From positions 1 through 62,684 of IMG/VR virus record IMGVR_UViG_3300010883_000026: a DNA stretch of 62,684 nucleotides; one strand, written 5' to 3'. Shown here piece after piece: positions 42,267-50,144 of this stretch. The translations under genes and the position numbers were made by a program. The notes below the pieces were generated by a model. The model was not told the DNA's origin and ran no database searches. It saw only the letters and a program-made list of their open reading frames with translations. The stretch comes from a virus. Position 1 is the first letter of the stretch. Each line of letters opens with the position of its first letter.

Positions 42267-42651
42267 GGTAATTGGAAAATTGCTCCGGGATTTATGGGAA
42301 AAGCACAACTACTCCATACGGGGTTTTGCTAAGAAAACCGGGCTTTCAAGAGAAAGTGTGCGCCTCTACGGCTCCGGGGCACGTATCCCAAGTCATCAAA
42401 CTATCTTACTCATGCTCGCTGCCCTGGAAGAGGGCGAGTCTGAGGAGGGCTTAGCTATTTTGACGTGCGCGCTGAACATAAAAAACAAAGAAATAACCCA
42501 CTATTTGGGCGAGGAGCGAACGCAGGTCAATCTAGAAAAGAAGCTAGACGTCCTAGTAGACTTATTCTTTGAGCACTCTGGTCGAGATAGGGTACCTTCC
42601 ATTGAGCACTTCATCAGGGAAAAATTTAGAGAAGTGGAGGAGAGTTTATAA
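42256..42651 (+). CDS. HTH (Cro/CI-type) transcriptional regulator
   Basis: The 131-residue product (GTG 42256; a longer in-frame start exists at 42220) contains a classic helix-turn-helix: YSIRGFAKKTGLSRESVRLYGSGARIPSHQTI, with the recognition helix around LSRESVRLY. The C-terminal part is helical and acidic. It sits second in the early unit at the block boundary, where an early-to-late switch regulator would be useful. The HTH is clear; the operator and target are not known. Confidence 0.65.
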   Translation: MTNEVIGKLLRDLWEKHNYSIRGFAKKTGLSRESVRLYGSGARIPSHQTILLMLAALEEGESEEGLAILTCALNIKNKEITHYLGEERTQVNLEKKLDVLVDLFFEHSGRDRVPSIEHFIREKFREVEESL

Positions 42652-44060
42652 TGAAAATCTATGACCCGGAAATGGACCAGGGTGAGGCAATCAAGGGAAA
42701 AACGTTTCTTTCCTCAAATCTATGGCTGCCGAAAGAGCGTGTAAGCGACATTGACATACTATTGAGAGCCTGCACCTTTTACCAAGAAAATAGAAAAACG
42801 GGCCAGTCTAAGTCTATAAAACTAGCAACAGTTAAAAAGTACCATGTAGTCGTCCCCCGCTATTTATTATCGGTTAATAGTCCCTCAGAGGGTGCGCTCG
42901 GATCTATAGAGGAGCCCGAGTACAAATGGAAAAGGATAGACTTCAAGTCAAAAGTAAAACCCAGGAACCCGGCTCAGGAAAAAGCCTGGGGGGCGTTCTC
43001 TAATCAAAATTTCGGTACCCTCAATCTCGCCTGTGGCAAAGGTAAAACGGTGCTCGCCCTGCATAAAATTGCGCAGCGCAAAGTACCTGCTGTCGTTGTC
43101 GTCTCCAGCGTGGGTTTGATGAATCAATGGAAAGAACGGGCGCTGCAGTTTTTGGGTCTGAAAGAAGAAGAAATAGGAACTGTCCAAGGAAAAAAGGCTG
43201 AGTGGGATAAACCCTTGGTTATAGCCATGGTGCAGACCTTGGTGTCACAGAAGCTTAGTATCCCCATGGATGTACGGCGGCGTTTCGGTACTATCATCTT
43301 CGACGAGGTGCACCATATGGCGGCAACGTCTTTTGTGCAGACAGCCGATCTCTTCTTTGGTGCGCGCTTCGGGCTGACGGCTACCCCTAAAAGGGAGGAC
43401 GGCCTAGAAGACGTGTACTTTGCGCACATAGGTCCGATCTTCTACTCAGACCTGAAGGGGGAGCTTTCCGCAGATATCTTCTTCAAAAAGCTCCCCACGT
43501 CTCTTACAAGAAAAGAGGAGGAAGAGATGTTAGACAAAATAGGAGAGTTCTCTGTCGGTAAGTTTTACCAAGTATTGGCCAACAAGGCGTCGAGGAACAA
43601 GTACATTCTAGACGTTGTAGAGCAAGCTCTGGGTAGTGGGAGAAAGCTGCTCGTGCTCGTGCACGCCGCAAAGCATCCCAAAATATTACTAGATAATTTC
43701 AACACTGCTGAACGGAAGACCAGCTATACGGCAGCGGCTGTGTCTGGTATAACTAAGGGTGCGGATAGAACACGGTTGATGGAAGAGGCTGACGTGACCT
43801 TCGCTACCTTTGGGGTGGCAAAGGAGGGTCTTGACGTGGCCTCTCTAGATACCTTAATCTTTGCTACCCCCTTCAAAGCATGGGGGGCCTTTCAACAAGG
43901 AAAAGGACGAGTAGAAAGAATAACAACCAACAAAAAGGACCCGCTAGTAGTTGTCCTAGACGACTATGGAGTAGGCCCCGCAGCAGCAATGTGCAACACA
44001 CTACGACGACTCATCAAAATAAAGGGCTTCAGTTACAAGAATGTCAACCGCAACCAATGA
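42651..44060 (+). CDS. Superfamily 2 DNA helicase, UvsW/XPB-like
   Basis: This 469-residue helicase has Walker A LACGKGKT (126-133), motif II DEVHH, motif III LTATPKRED, and lobe 2 motifs around FATFGVAKEGLDVASLD and QGKGRVER. An N-terminal region of ~100 residues precedes the Q-like PAQEKAW. The family includes T4 UvsW-type branch-migration helicases used in recombination-dependent replication. It starts at ATG 42651, sharing bases with the previous stop, and overlaps the next gene by 20 bases. Confidence 0.82.
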   Translation: MKIYDPEMDQGEAIKGKTFLSSNLWLPKERVSDIDILLRACTFYQENRKTGQSKSIKLATVKKYHVVVPRYLLSVNSPSEGALGSIEEPEYKWKRIDFKSKVKPRNPAQEKAWGAFSNQNFGTLNLACGKGKTVLALHKIAQRKVPAVVVVSSVGLMNQWKERALQFLGLKEEEIGTVQGKKAEWDKPLVIAMVQTLVSQKLSIPMDVRRRFGTIIFDEVHHMAATSFVQTADLFFGARFGLTATPKREDGLEDVYFAHIGPIFYSDLKGELSADIFFKKLPTSLTRKEEEEMLDKIGEFSVGKFYQVLANKASRNKYILDVVEQALGSGRKLLVLVHAAKHPKILLDNFNTAERKTSYTAAAVSGITKGADRTRLMEEADVTFATFGVAKEGLDVASLDTLIFATPFKAWGAFQQGKGRVERITTNKKDPLVVVLDDYGVGPAAAMCNTLRRLIKIKGFSYKNVNRNQ

Positions 44061-44718
44061 CAAAGAACTAGAACAACTATGCTTAACCTGGAAAAAGTGC
44101 AAAAAGTGCCCCCTCTATAGAAATAGAAAAACGGCTATCCTGCCGCTTGGGAACCCAAACCCCCAAGTAGTATTTGTTTTAGACCGTTTACATGTGGGGA
44201 GCATGTATGGAGAAGGTTTAGAAAACAGTACCCAAATATGGGTATTAAATAAAATACTTAGCTACCTCGAAAATAATCCAGTAATAAAAGACTTTTGGGT
44301 AACCCCGGTAGTTCTATGTCCTACAAAGGCGACTAATCCTAAAGAGAAGTCTCCAGATATGATGCCGTTACCAAAGGTAAACCATCTGACCGCTTGTAGG
44401 GAAAGACTGCATAAAGAACTGCATATACTTCAACCTAAAGTTATCGTAGCGTGCGGAGCGGTATCCTTGAAAGCTCTCCATATCAAGGCTCCCCCCAAGT
44501 ACAAAGAAGCTTTTGGGGTGATGTCAGAAGTCTACATTCAAGGAGATTTAGTCCCCTACGCTGTACCTGTAATGACCACATTCTCCGTTAACTATTTAGA
44601 TAGGCTGGGCCAAAGCGACCCAGGGATCTGGAATAAGTTCTATGAGCATTTAAACGTATCTTTAGAAATAGCTGACGAACTGAACAACTTAATGGGAGGT
44701 AGGCATGAGCCTAACTAA
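44041..44718 (+). CDS. Uracil-DNA glycosylase superfamily protein with degenerate active site
   Basis: The 225-residue protein matches family 4 UDG architecture: CKKCPLYRNRK near the N-terminus and ACRERLHKELHILQPKVIVACGAVSLKAL later. C20, C23, C93 and C119 fit the [4Fe-4S] ligands. However, the catalytic GEAPGxxE motif is replaced by LDRLHVGSMYGEG, and the late HPS-type motif by TTFSVNYL. It may bind DNA or act as a structural or processivity factor, as vaccinia D4-type proteins do, rather than excise uracil. It lies between helicase and replisome genes. Confidence 0.6.
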   Translation: MSTATNDKELEQLCLTWKKCKKCPLYRNRKTAILPLGNPNPQVVFVLDRLHVGSMYGEGLENSTQIWVLNKILSYLENNPVIKDFWVTPVVLCPTKATNPKEKSPDMMPLPKVNHLTACRERLHKELHILQPKVIVACGAVSLKALHIKAPPKYKEAFGVMSEVYIQGDLVPYAVPVMTTFSVNYLDRLGQSDPGIWNKFYEHLNVSLEIADELNNLMGGRHEPN

Positions 44719-45121
44719 GGTCAAGGACGCTGTAGGGCAGTTTGAAGAGAAGAAAAAAAGGTTGCTGACATTTATGTCCGACCATGAGAACGAGATGGAA
44801 GAGTTTTTCGTTTTAGTAGGAGAGTACAATCAGTATCTTTCTGAAGCAAAGGATTTACTGCGAGGGGCTAGTGAGGCGGGGGCTATTAGAGTTGGCCCCT
44901 TGTCCCGTAGTGCGAAGCCGAAGTACATTAGGTATGACCCACAGAAAGTACCTGTCGATATTTTGACGATCCCAGGTGTAGTTAAAGACCTGGACTATAA
45001 GAAAATTGACGCCTTGGTCTCTGTTGGGGCCGTCAATGAGGAAGACATCGCCCCTGCTAAAAATATTGTATACGGCTCAGCCAGAATCTCCGGCCCCAAA
45101 GAGATCATTTTGAAATTATGA
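44705..45121 (+). CDS. Hypothetical early protein (138 aa)
   Basis: This 138-residue protein has an N-terminal coiled coil (residues ~5-50, FEEKKKRLLTFMSDHENEMEEFF) and a C-terminal alpha/beta region (YDPQKVPVDILTIPGVVKDLDYKKID). It overlaps the previous gene and its stop overlaps the next start. Likely a replication accessory protein by context. Unknown family. Confidence 0.5.
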   Translation: MSLTKVKDAVGQFEEKKKRLLTFMSDHENEMEEFFVLVGEYNQYLSEAKDLLRGASEAGAIRVGPLSRSAKPKYIRYDPQKVPVDILTIPGVVKDLDYKKIDALVSVGAVNEEDIAPAKNIVYGSARISGPKEIILKL

Positions 45122-45516
45122 GGAACACACTGTACCCAATAACTGTGAAAACCTACACAACAAAAACCTACGGAAAGGGAGAAGACATGAAGTCGAAGAC
45201 GGAAGGTACGGAAAGCATCAAAGACCTAGTTAGGATAGACACACCAGAGTCTCAGGTCGCCTCTGTGACCTGCGGGTTCACTAGAAAAGTGTCTGATGCG
45301 GCTTACTGGGGAGACGGAACTTGGGACAAGATCCCTTGGTCAGTGGAAGCATTCTCTTCTGTAACCCTCAAATGCGAACAAACTGAGAGCAGTTTGGATG
45401 CGGCAAGGGAGCGCGCTCTCAACATCGCCTGGGAGGCCTCACAAGAAAATATAGGGCACGCGATAGTGTCTCATGTAGACGACATAAAAACCCGTCTCTT
45501 CCCACACCTATTCTGA
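45118..45516 (+). CDS. Hypothetical early protein (132 or 109 aa)
   Basis: The first start, ATG 45118, overlaps the previous stop (ATGA). A second in-frame ATG at 45187 has a stronger site (GGGAG six bases upstream), which may give a 109-residue product. The common part is alpha/beta, with VTLKCEQTESSLDAARERALNIAWEAS. Resembles small phage replication-associated proteins by context only. Confidence 0.5.
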   Translation: MRNTLYPITVKTYTTKTYGKGEDMKSKTEGTESIKDLVRIDTPESQVASVTCGFTRKVSDAAYWGDGTWDKIPWSVEAFSSVTLKCEQTESSLDAARERALNIAWEASQENIGHAIVSHVDDIKTRLFPHLF

Positions 45517-45517
45517 C

Positions 45518-45838
45518 ATGAAGATAAAGAAAGGACAGATAGACGAGGTAGTCCTCTATGAAGTAGAGCTAAAACAGATCTTCGGAACTGGCGTGTTCGG
45601 CATAACGGCTAAACTGGGCTACAAGGCTAACGAACGTCCAGTGGGGGATATAAACCTCAGCGGCCTCTCCTCCGACATTGACGAGGACTTAAGCGCCGCA
45701 GTGGCCGCCCTGACTACTGTGTTAGAGCGGGTTTGCGTAACAAAGCTGCTTCTAGCGGAAGCGGAGATAAAGGAATCGGAGGTGCCAAGAGGGCTCCTGC
45801 CGACCAAAACAAATTCAGGTGAGTATGGAGATATATAA
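45518..45838 (+). CDS. Hypothetical early protein (106 aa)
   Basis: This 106-residue alpha/beta protein (VELKQIFGTGVFGITAKLGYKANE, then helices SAAVAALTTVLERVCVTKLLLAEAE) has a stop that overlaps the helicase start (TAATG). The position just before the DnaB-like gene leaves open a loader or inhibitor role. No family recognised. Confidence 0.5.
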   Translation: MKIKKGQIDEVVLYEVELKQIFGTGVFGITAKLGYKANERPVGDINLSGLSSDIDEDLSAAVAALTTVLERVCVTKLLLAEAEIKESEVPRGLLPTKTNSGEYGDI

Positions 45839-47253
45839 TGGCCAACTGGGAGTTACAGCTTATAAGCTCTATCGTAAAAGCTCCCGACAGGAGCGAAGTA
45901 TATAGCGAAGTCTTAAAAGAGGGAGTGTGCTTTAAAATGTTTGGGACTCCCCAAGCACGCTCCCTCTGGGCTTCCATAGAGGCTTACTACAGTCGCCCAA
46001 ACAATTTTGGGCACATACCAAGTGAGCAGACATTATTAGAAGGTAATCCCAACCTGACACTACCTGTGCCGGTTGAGAACATTATCGATTTATGCAGTAA
46101 CGTAAAAACTTCTTTTGTAAAAAGACAAGCAGAGAAAAGTATACAAGAGTACCTACAAGGGGCCCAAACTGACCCCTATATAGCGGTAGCGGGGCTGTAC
46201 CAAAGTCTGGGCTTACTTCAAGATGAGGCCAATGTCAGCAATGACGTAAGTTTCAAAGAAAGAGCTTTAGAAGAAGAAATCTTAAGATTGGAAGAGATCC
46301 ATACAAAACAAGGCATCACTGGGATGCCTTGGCCCTGGGCGAAGCTGAATCTAGATACAGGTGGGATACACGACTCGGACTATATAATGGTCTGGGCGTT
46401 GCCCAAGTCCATGAAAACATGGTTTGGGCTTATCATAGTAACCCACCTGTTCAAGACAGGACGAAAGGTGCTGGTCTACTCTAAAGAGATGACCTGGGCA
46501 AACACTAGGTCACGCGTAGCATCTATCCTGGCTGAGGTCAGTTACGATGCGGTGAAGCAGGGCAACCTGTCTCAAGTTGAGAAGATAACGTACCTGAACT
46601 CCCTGGAGGATATCTGTAGAGAGGACCACCCAGGTGATATCATCTTCACAAATGCAGATAGATTAGACGGCTCCCCAGGCGGGCCAATAGAGATTAGAAG
46701 AAAGATAGAGATGTACCAGCCTCATTTTGTGATGCTGGACTCCAGCTACATGCTGGAACTTCCGAACACAAAAATGAACCCCTTAGATTGGAAATCTTTA
46801 TCACTTGTTAATAGAGAGTTAAAGCAGATTACCAAATCTCTAAATATACCGATTCTCGCCATTCTGCAAGAGAATGAGAGGTCGGCCTACAAATACCAAA
46901 AGTCTAGAGGGACCGCCTCACTGGCCATGAACACAGGCGCAGTCATGGACTGCGACCTGGGAATTAGGTTGGTGAGGCACTCCAAACGAAAAGAACTCAG
47001 CATCCACTATGCCGCAGCTAGAGAAACCGAGGCCGATGGTTTCACAATAAATGCTATACCTTGCGAGAACTTCCAATACGCCCACGAGCACCTTCATAAC
47101 ATAGGTGACGACTTTGAAGACGAGGGAGGAGAAGAGAATAGGCCACAAGTGCCACAACCACCAGAACAACCAGAGGAGAGTTGGTCATTGATATCTTCAT
47201 ACAATCAACCTATCAACGATGAGATCCAAGAAGACCTAGAAGAAGATGAATAG
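45838..47253 (+). CDS. Replicative DNA helicase, DnaB-like RecA fold
   Basis: The 471-residue protein has an N-terminal helical domain (1-140), a linker helix (KERALEEEILRLEEIHTKQG), and a RecA-like ATPase. The P-loop is unusual: ALPKSMKTW (A187-W195, with K193 and T194), the variant in which glycines are replaced, known in phage DnaB-like proteins. Walker B is PHFVMLDSSYM. An acidic C-terminal tail (QEDLEEDE) may contact partners. It overlaps the primase gene by 8 bases, the expected helicase-primase pair. Confidence 0.78.
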   Translation: MANWELQLISSIVKAPDRSEVYSEVLKEGVCFKMFGTPQARSLWASIEAYYSRPNNFGHIPSEQTLLEGNPNLTLPVPVENIIDLCSNVKTSFVKRQAEKSIQEYLQGAQTDPYIAVAGLYQSLGLLQDEANVSNDVSFKERALEEEILRLEEIHTKQGITGMPWPWAKLNLDTGGIHDSDYIMVWALPKSMKTWFGLIIVTHLFKTGRKVLVYSKEMTWANTRSRVASILAEVSYDAVKQGNLSQVEKITYLNSLEDICREDHPGDIIFTNADRLDGSPGGPIEIRRKIEMYQPHFVMLDSSYMLELPNTKMNPLDWKSLSLVNRELKQITKSLNIPILAILQENERSAYKYQKSRGTASLAMNTGAVMDCDLGIRLVRHSKRKELSIHYAAARETEADGFTINAIPCENFQYAHEHLHNIGDDFEDEGGEENRPQVPQPPEQPEESWSLISSYNQPINDEIQEDLEEDE

Positions 47254-48232
47254 GCAGCACACAATAAGCCTCCTACAACCGTTTATAGAGTTTGCAGATG
47301 ACGAGCTAAAAAGTAATAACGTAGCGGCTTACTGCCCATTTCATAAAGAAGGGAAGGAAAGACGACCCTCATTCTATGTGTACGTTGGGCCGAGAACTCA
47401 CAGAAAATCTCCAGGTTCAGCCTTCTGCCACACCTGTAACAAGGGATGGAGCCTAACATCTCTACTAAGGGACCTAGGCGCAGGCTACATCCAGGTTAAC
47501 GACATTGTCGAGGACCTCGACGGATCTTACGAAAAACCACATCCGATTAATTCATTGGATTTCACATTGCCAAAGCTACCTGACGCGATGTTAGGTGCCT
47601 TCGACTTTGTGCCCAAGTCTTTACTCCAAGAGGGCTTTTCAGAAGAAATTCTCAAAGACTTTGAAGTAGGGTTCGACCGTAGACGTAAAAGAATAACTTT
47701 TCCTATCAGGGACCACTTGGGAAACCTCGTAGGGGTATCTGGGCGGACTGTCGTGAACGCACTTCCTAGGTATAAAGTATATCGTCAGGAACTATATGAA
47801 GTAGACAGGGGCTATGAATTGAAAAAAGGAAGAGTTCTGTGGAACCTACACTCCTTCTTTCATAGAAATATCACCCAAGGAGTTTATTCACCTGTAATAG
47901 TCACTGAGGGCTTTAAGGCTGCCATGTGGGTAACACAGTGTGGTTTCAAAGAAACTGTTGCACTGCTAGGGGTACACCTAACAAAAGAACAGAAATTTCT
48001 ACTAACAACTGTGGCAAACACCGTAATTTTGTTTCTCGATAACGACGAGGCGGGGAAGGAGGGAACTAAAAAAATAGCAAAAGCTCTCGGCTCAGAAATA
48101 CAGGTGAAAATAGCAAGATACCCATCACAGGAAAAACCAACAAGCCCAGATGATCTAGCCAAGGACGAGGTAATCCTGGCTGTCAATTTGGCCAACACAC
48201 CACTAGAGAGGATACTCCGTGACAAAAGTTAA
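47246..48232 (+). CDS. DNA primase, DnaG-like with zinc domain and TOPRIM
   Basis: The 328-residue primase has an N-terminal zinc-binding domain (C30, H33, C61, C64) and a TOPRIM core with VIVTEGFKAAMW (catalytic Glu) and LFLDNDEAGKEG (DxD). It is short compared with bacterial DnaG because the C-terminal helicase-binding domain is lacking, as in many phage primases. It would lay RNA primers on the lagging strand together with the DnaB-like helicase. Confidence 0.82.
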   Translation: MNRQHTISLLQPFIEFADDELKSNNVAAYCPFHKEGKERRPSFYVYVGPRTHRKSPGSAFCHTCNKGWSLTSLLRDLGAGYIQVNDIVEDLDGSYEKPHPINSLDFTLPKLPDAMLGAFDFVPKSLLQEGFSEEILKDFEVGFDRRRKRITFPIRDHLGNLVGVSGRTVVNALPRYKVYRQELYEVDRGYELKKGRVLWNLHSFFHRNITQGVYSPVIVTEGFKAAMWVTQCGFKETVALLGVHLTKEQKFLLTTVANTVILFLDNDEAGKEGTKKIAKALGSEIQVKIARYPSQEKPTSPDDLAKDEVILAVNLANTPLERILRDKS

Positions 48233-49340
48233 CTGGGAATCATTCCACAAAGACCACCAAAAGAGAAAACAAAAACTACTGAGCAAGAAGAAAAACAAAG
48301 GTGGGGGGGACTCAGCTTTCCAACCCGCTCCTTGGGCGGAGCGAATGAAATACTTCAAGCCGACTGAGACCCCAACCAGGGTACGCATTATCCTGAACAA
48401 AGACGGGTCCCAGTACTACACCTACTACAGTAGGTGGGTAAAAAGTGGGGGAGGGAGCCGAAACGTCATCTCAAACTCATGGAATGGTGACCCAGAAAGA
48501 AACATTCCGTGCGCGCTGTACTACTACGCGTTGGAGGAGGAGAAGCCTGAGCTTCTCGCCTCTCCTAACTACAGTATGACAATTCTGGTTCTTGAGGAGT
48601 TCTATAAAATCCCTAAGACGTCAAAAAGTGGAAACACCTACTTCATTTACGAAAGGAGTTTAGGTGAGGACCTCCACGGAAGGTCGTTGGACCCACCAGA
48701 GTGTAAAGACTATGAAAAGATCTTTGGTAGAAAGTTGCATTGGTCCATGTGGGGAACACAGAAGAAACAGTTCGATGAGTCTCTTGGAGAATTGACTGAG
48801 AAGTGTGGGCACTGCAAAGAGGGTAGTCTAATGGTCTTTGCTTACACTTGCCCGAAGTGCGACCACGAGATAGCTAACCATAAGGTCTCCCCTATAGAGG
48901 GGGAAGAAGAGGATATCTTACGAAACACAGATATCGTTTGTCCTAAGTGTGACGAGGGGATTAGGGCAGAGAGCCAGTTTGAGTGCATAAAACAAGAGGG
49001 TTACGGACGTAGAGCTAAGTGGGTTCCTGGGTGTGACAACCCTGTAGCTGTTGAGCCCTGTACCATAGACCTGACAATCAAATGTACCGAGGTCGGAAAA
49101 AATCGACTCATCGAGATACTAGAATTCGACAATCAAGAGGAGATTGATCTCCCAGGGTATATGTTTGAGCCCTTCGACTTTGATCGATTCTTTGGGCAAA
49201 TGAGCTTAGAAGAGCAGGCCCGGTGCATGAATAGGGAAAACCCCTTTGACGACAACGCGCAAAGCGTTGTCGATAAGTTCTTCATGACCGACCCAGACAA
49301 AGAGGACGAGCATAGCTCCCCTCGTGAGATCCCGTTCTAG
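48219..49340 (+). CDS. Single-stranded DNA-binding protein candidate with zinc ribbons
   Basis: The 373-residue product has a GTG start overlapping the primase end. The N-terminus is basic. OB-like strands (TRVRIILNKDGSQYYTYYSRW, MTILVLEEFYKI) surround two zinc clusters (CGHC... CPKC and CPKC... C...C). The C-terminus is acidic and ends EIPF, like the IPF tail of bacterial SSB that docks partner proteins. Position between primase and polymerase fits. SSB function is inferred from tail, fold pattern and place. Confidence 0.6.
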   Translation: MTKVNWESFHKDHQKRKQKLLSKKKNKGGGDSAFQPAPWAERMKYFKPTETPTRVRIILNKDGSQYYTYYSRWVKSGGGSRNVISNSWNGDPERNIPCALYYYALEEEKPELLASPNYSMTILVLEEFYKIPKTSKSGNTYFIYERSLGEDLHGRSLDPPECKDYEKIFGRKLHWSMWGTQKKQFDESLGELTEKCGHCKEGSLMVFAYTCPKCDHEIANHKVSPIEGEEEDILRNTDIVCPKCDEGIRAESQFECIKQEGYGRRAKWVPGCDNPVAVEPCTIDLTIKCTEVGKNRLIEILEFDNQEEIDLPGYMFEPFDFDRFFGQMSLEEQARCMNRENPFDDNAQSVVDKFFMTDPDKEDEHSSPREIPF

Positions 49341-49523
49341 TCTTTTCAGATACGCTGTGGCCCTTTGGGAGTTGAAGACGCAGTGTAGAAAACTCCCACG
49401 TCTCTTCCCAGACGTTTACCAATTGGGAGCGCCCCGGACCTTAGAAGTGAAGACGGTGGCAGTAGAACTTCCAAGGGGGTGCAAGGCCCCCACCTTTAAC
49501 CCCACTTAAACCCCAGGAGACTG
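49341..49523 (+). other. Intergenic region with two hairpins
   Basis: This 183-base spacer after the SSB-like gene holds a 7-bp stem (49367-49373 with 49391-49397) and a G5/C5 stem (49475-49479 with 49487-49491) near the next start. A short open frame (49324-49509) crosses it but lacks a ribosome site. The hairpins may separate two expression levels within the early operon. Confidence 0.45.
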
Positions 49524-50144
49524 ATGTCTGTAGAACACTATTTACAGCGCATGGTAGCTTTTAAACAAGCCTTCACCAGTAGAAAGCTTCCAGAGGGTTG
49601 GCACTATATGGGTACTGACGACTTTATTTTAGACCGAGGGGTAAACTTTGAGTCAAACTCACTGACCCCTGAAGAATTAGATATCCTCCTCGCGGCTGTG
49701 GACAATTGCTCTGTGGGGCGATTCATGCAGCAACAGTGCTTCTATAACTCTCAAATGCTGGTCCTGGGTGACTATAGCGACCAGCTAAAGTACACAGAAG
49801 GCTACGGCTGCAGTGGGCAAAGTATTCTTCCTATGCACCACGGATGGGTGACACTCAATGATAAGGTCATCGACCTTACATGGAGAACGGAGAAACCGAA
49901 CCACAAAGGTCGGCTCACCAATAGAATCTTTGGTGAATTCTCAGAGCCCTGGTCCTACCGGGGTGTTCATTTTACCCAGAAACTGATCTACCAAAGGATG
50001 GCAAATACAAAGATGATCGGCACACTCATCGACAACTGGGAGCAGAAATGGCCCCTGTTTAAATGGGAGCGCCTTAACCCCCCATACGAGGACCAGAACT
50101 ATGTTCAAGCTGCTGCCCGAGCCGAGGAAGGTAAAAACCCCTGA
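49524..50144 (+). CDS. Hypothetical protein, possible papain-like or transglutaminase-like fold
   Basis: The 206-residue protein contains QQQCFYNSQML, YTEGYG, HHGWVTLNDKVIDLTW in order: a Cys, a His and an Asp in a spacing seen in papain-like and transglutaminase-like domains. Similar hypothetical proteins are known in phages, but catalytic function was not established. It overlaps the DNA polymerase start by 44 bases. Enzymatic activity is only a suggestion. Confidence 0.4.
   Translation: MSVEHYLQRMVAFKQAFTSRKLPEGWHYMGTDDFILDRGVNFESNSLTPEELDILLAAVDNCSVGRFMQQQCFYNSQMLVLGDYSDQLKYTEGYGCSGQSILPMHHGWVTLNDKVIDLTWRTEKPNHKGRLTNRIFGEFSEPWSYRGVHFTQKLIYQRMANTKMIGTLIDNWEQKWPLFKWERLNPPYEDQNYVQAAARAEEGKNP

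Noticed and set aside
49324-49509. 61-residue frame after the SSB-like gene
   Set aside because: There is no ribosome site, it covers two hairpins, and its sequence looks random.
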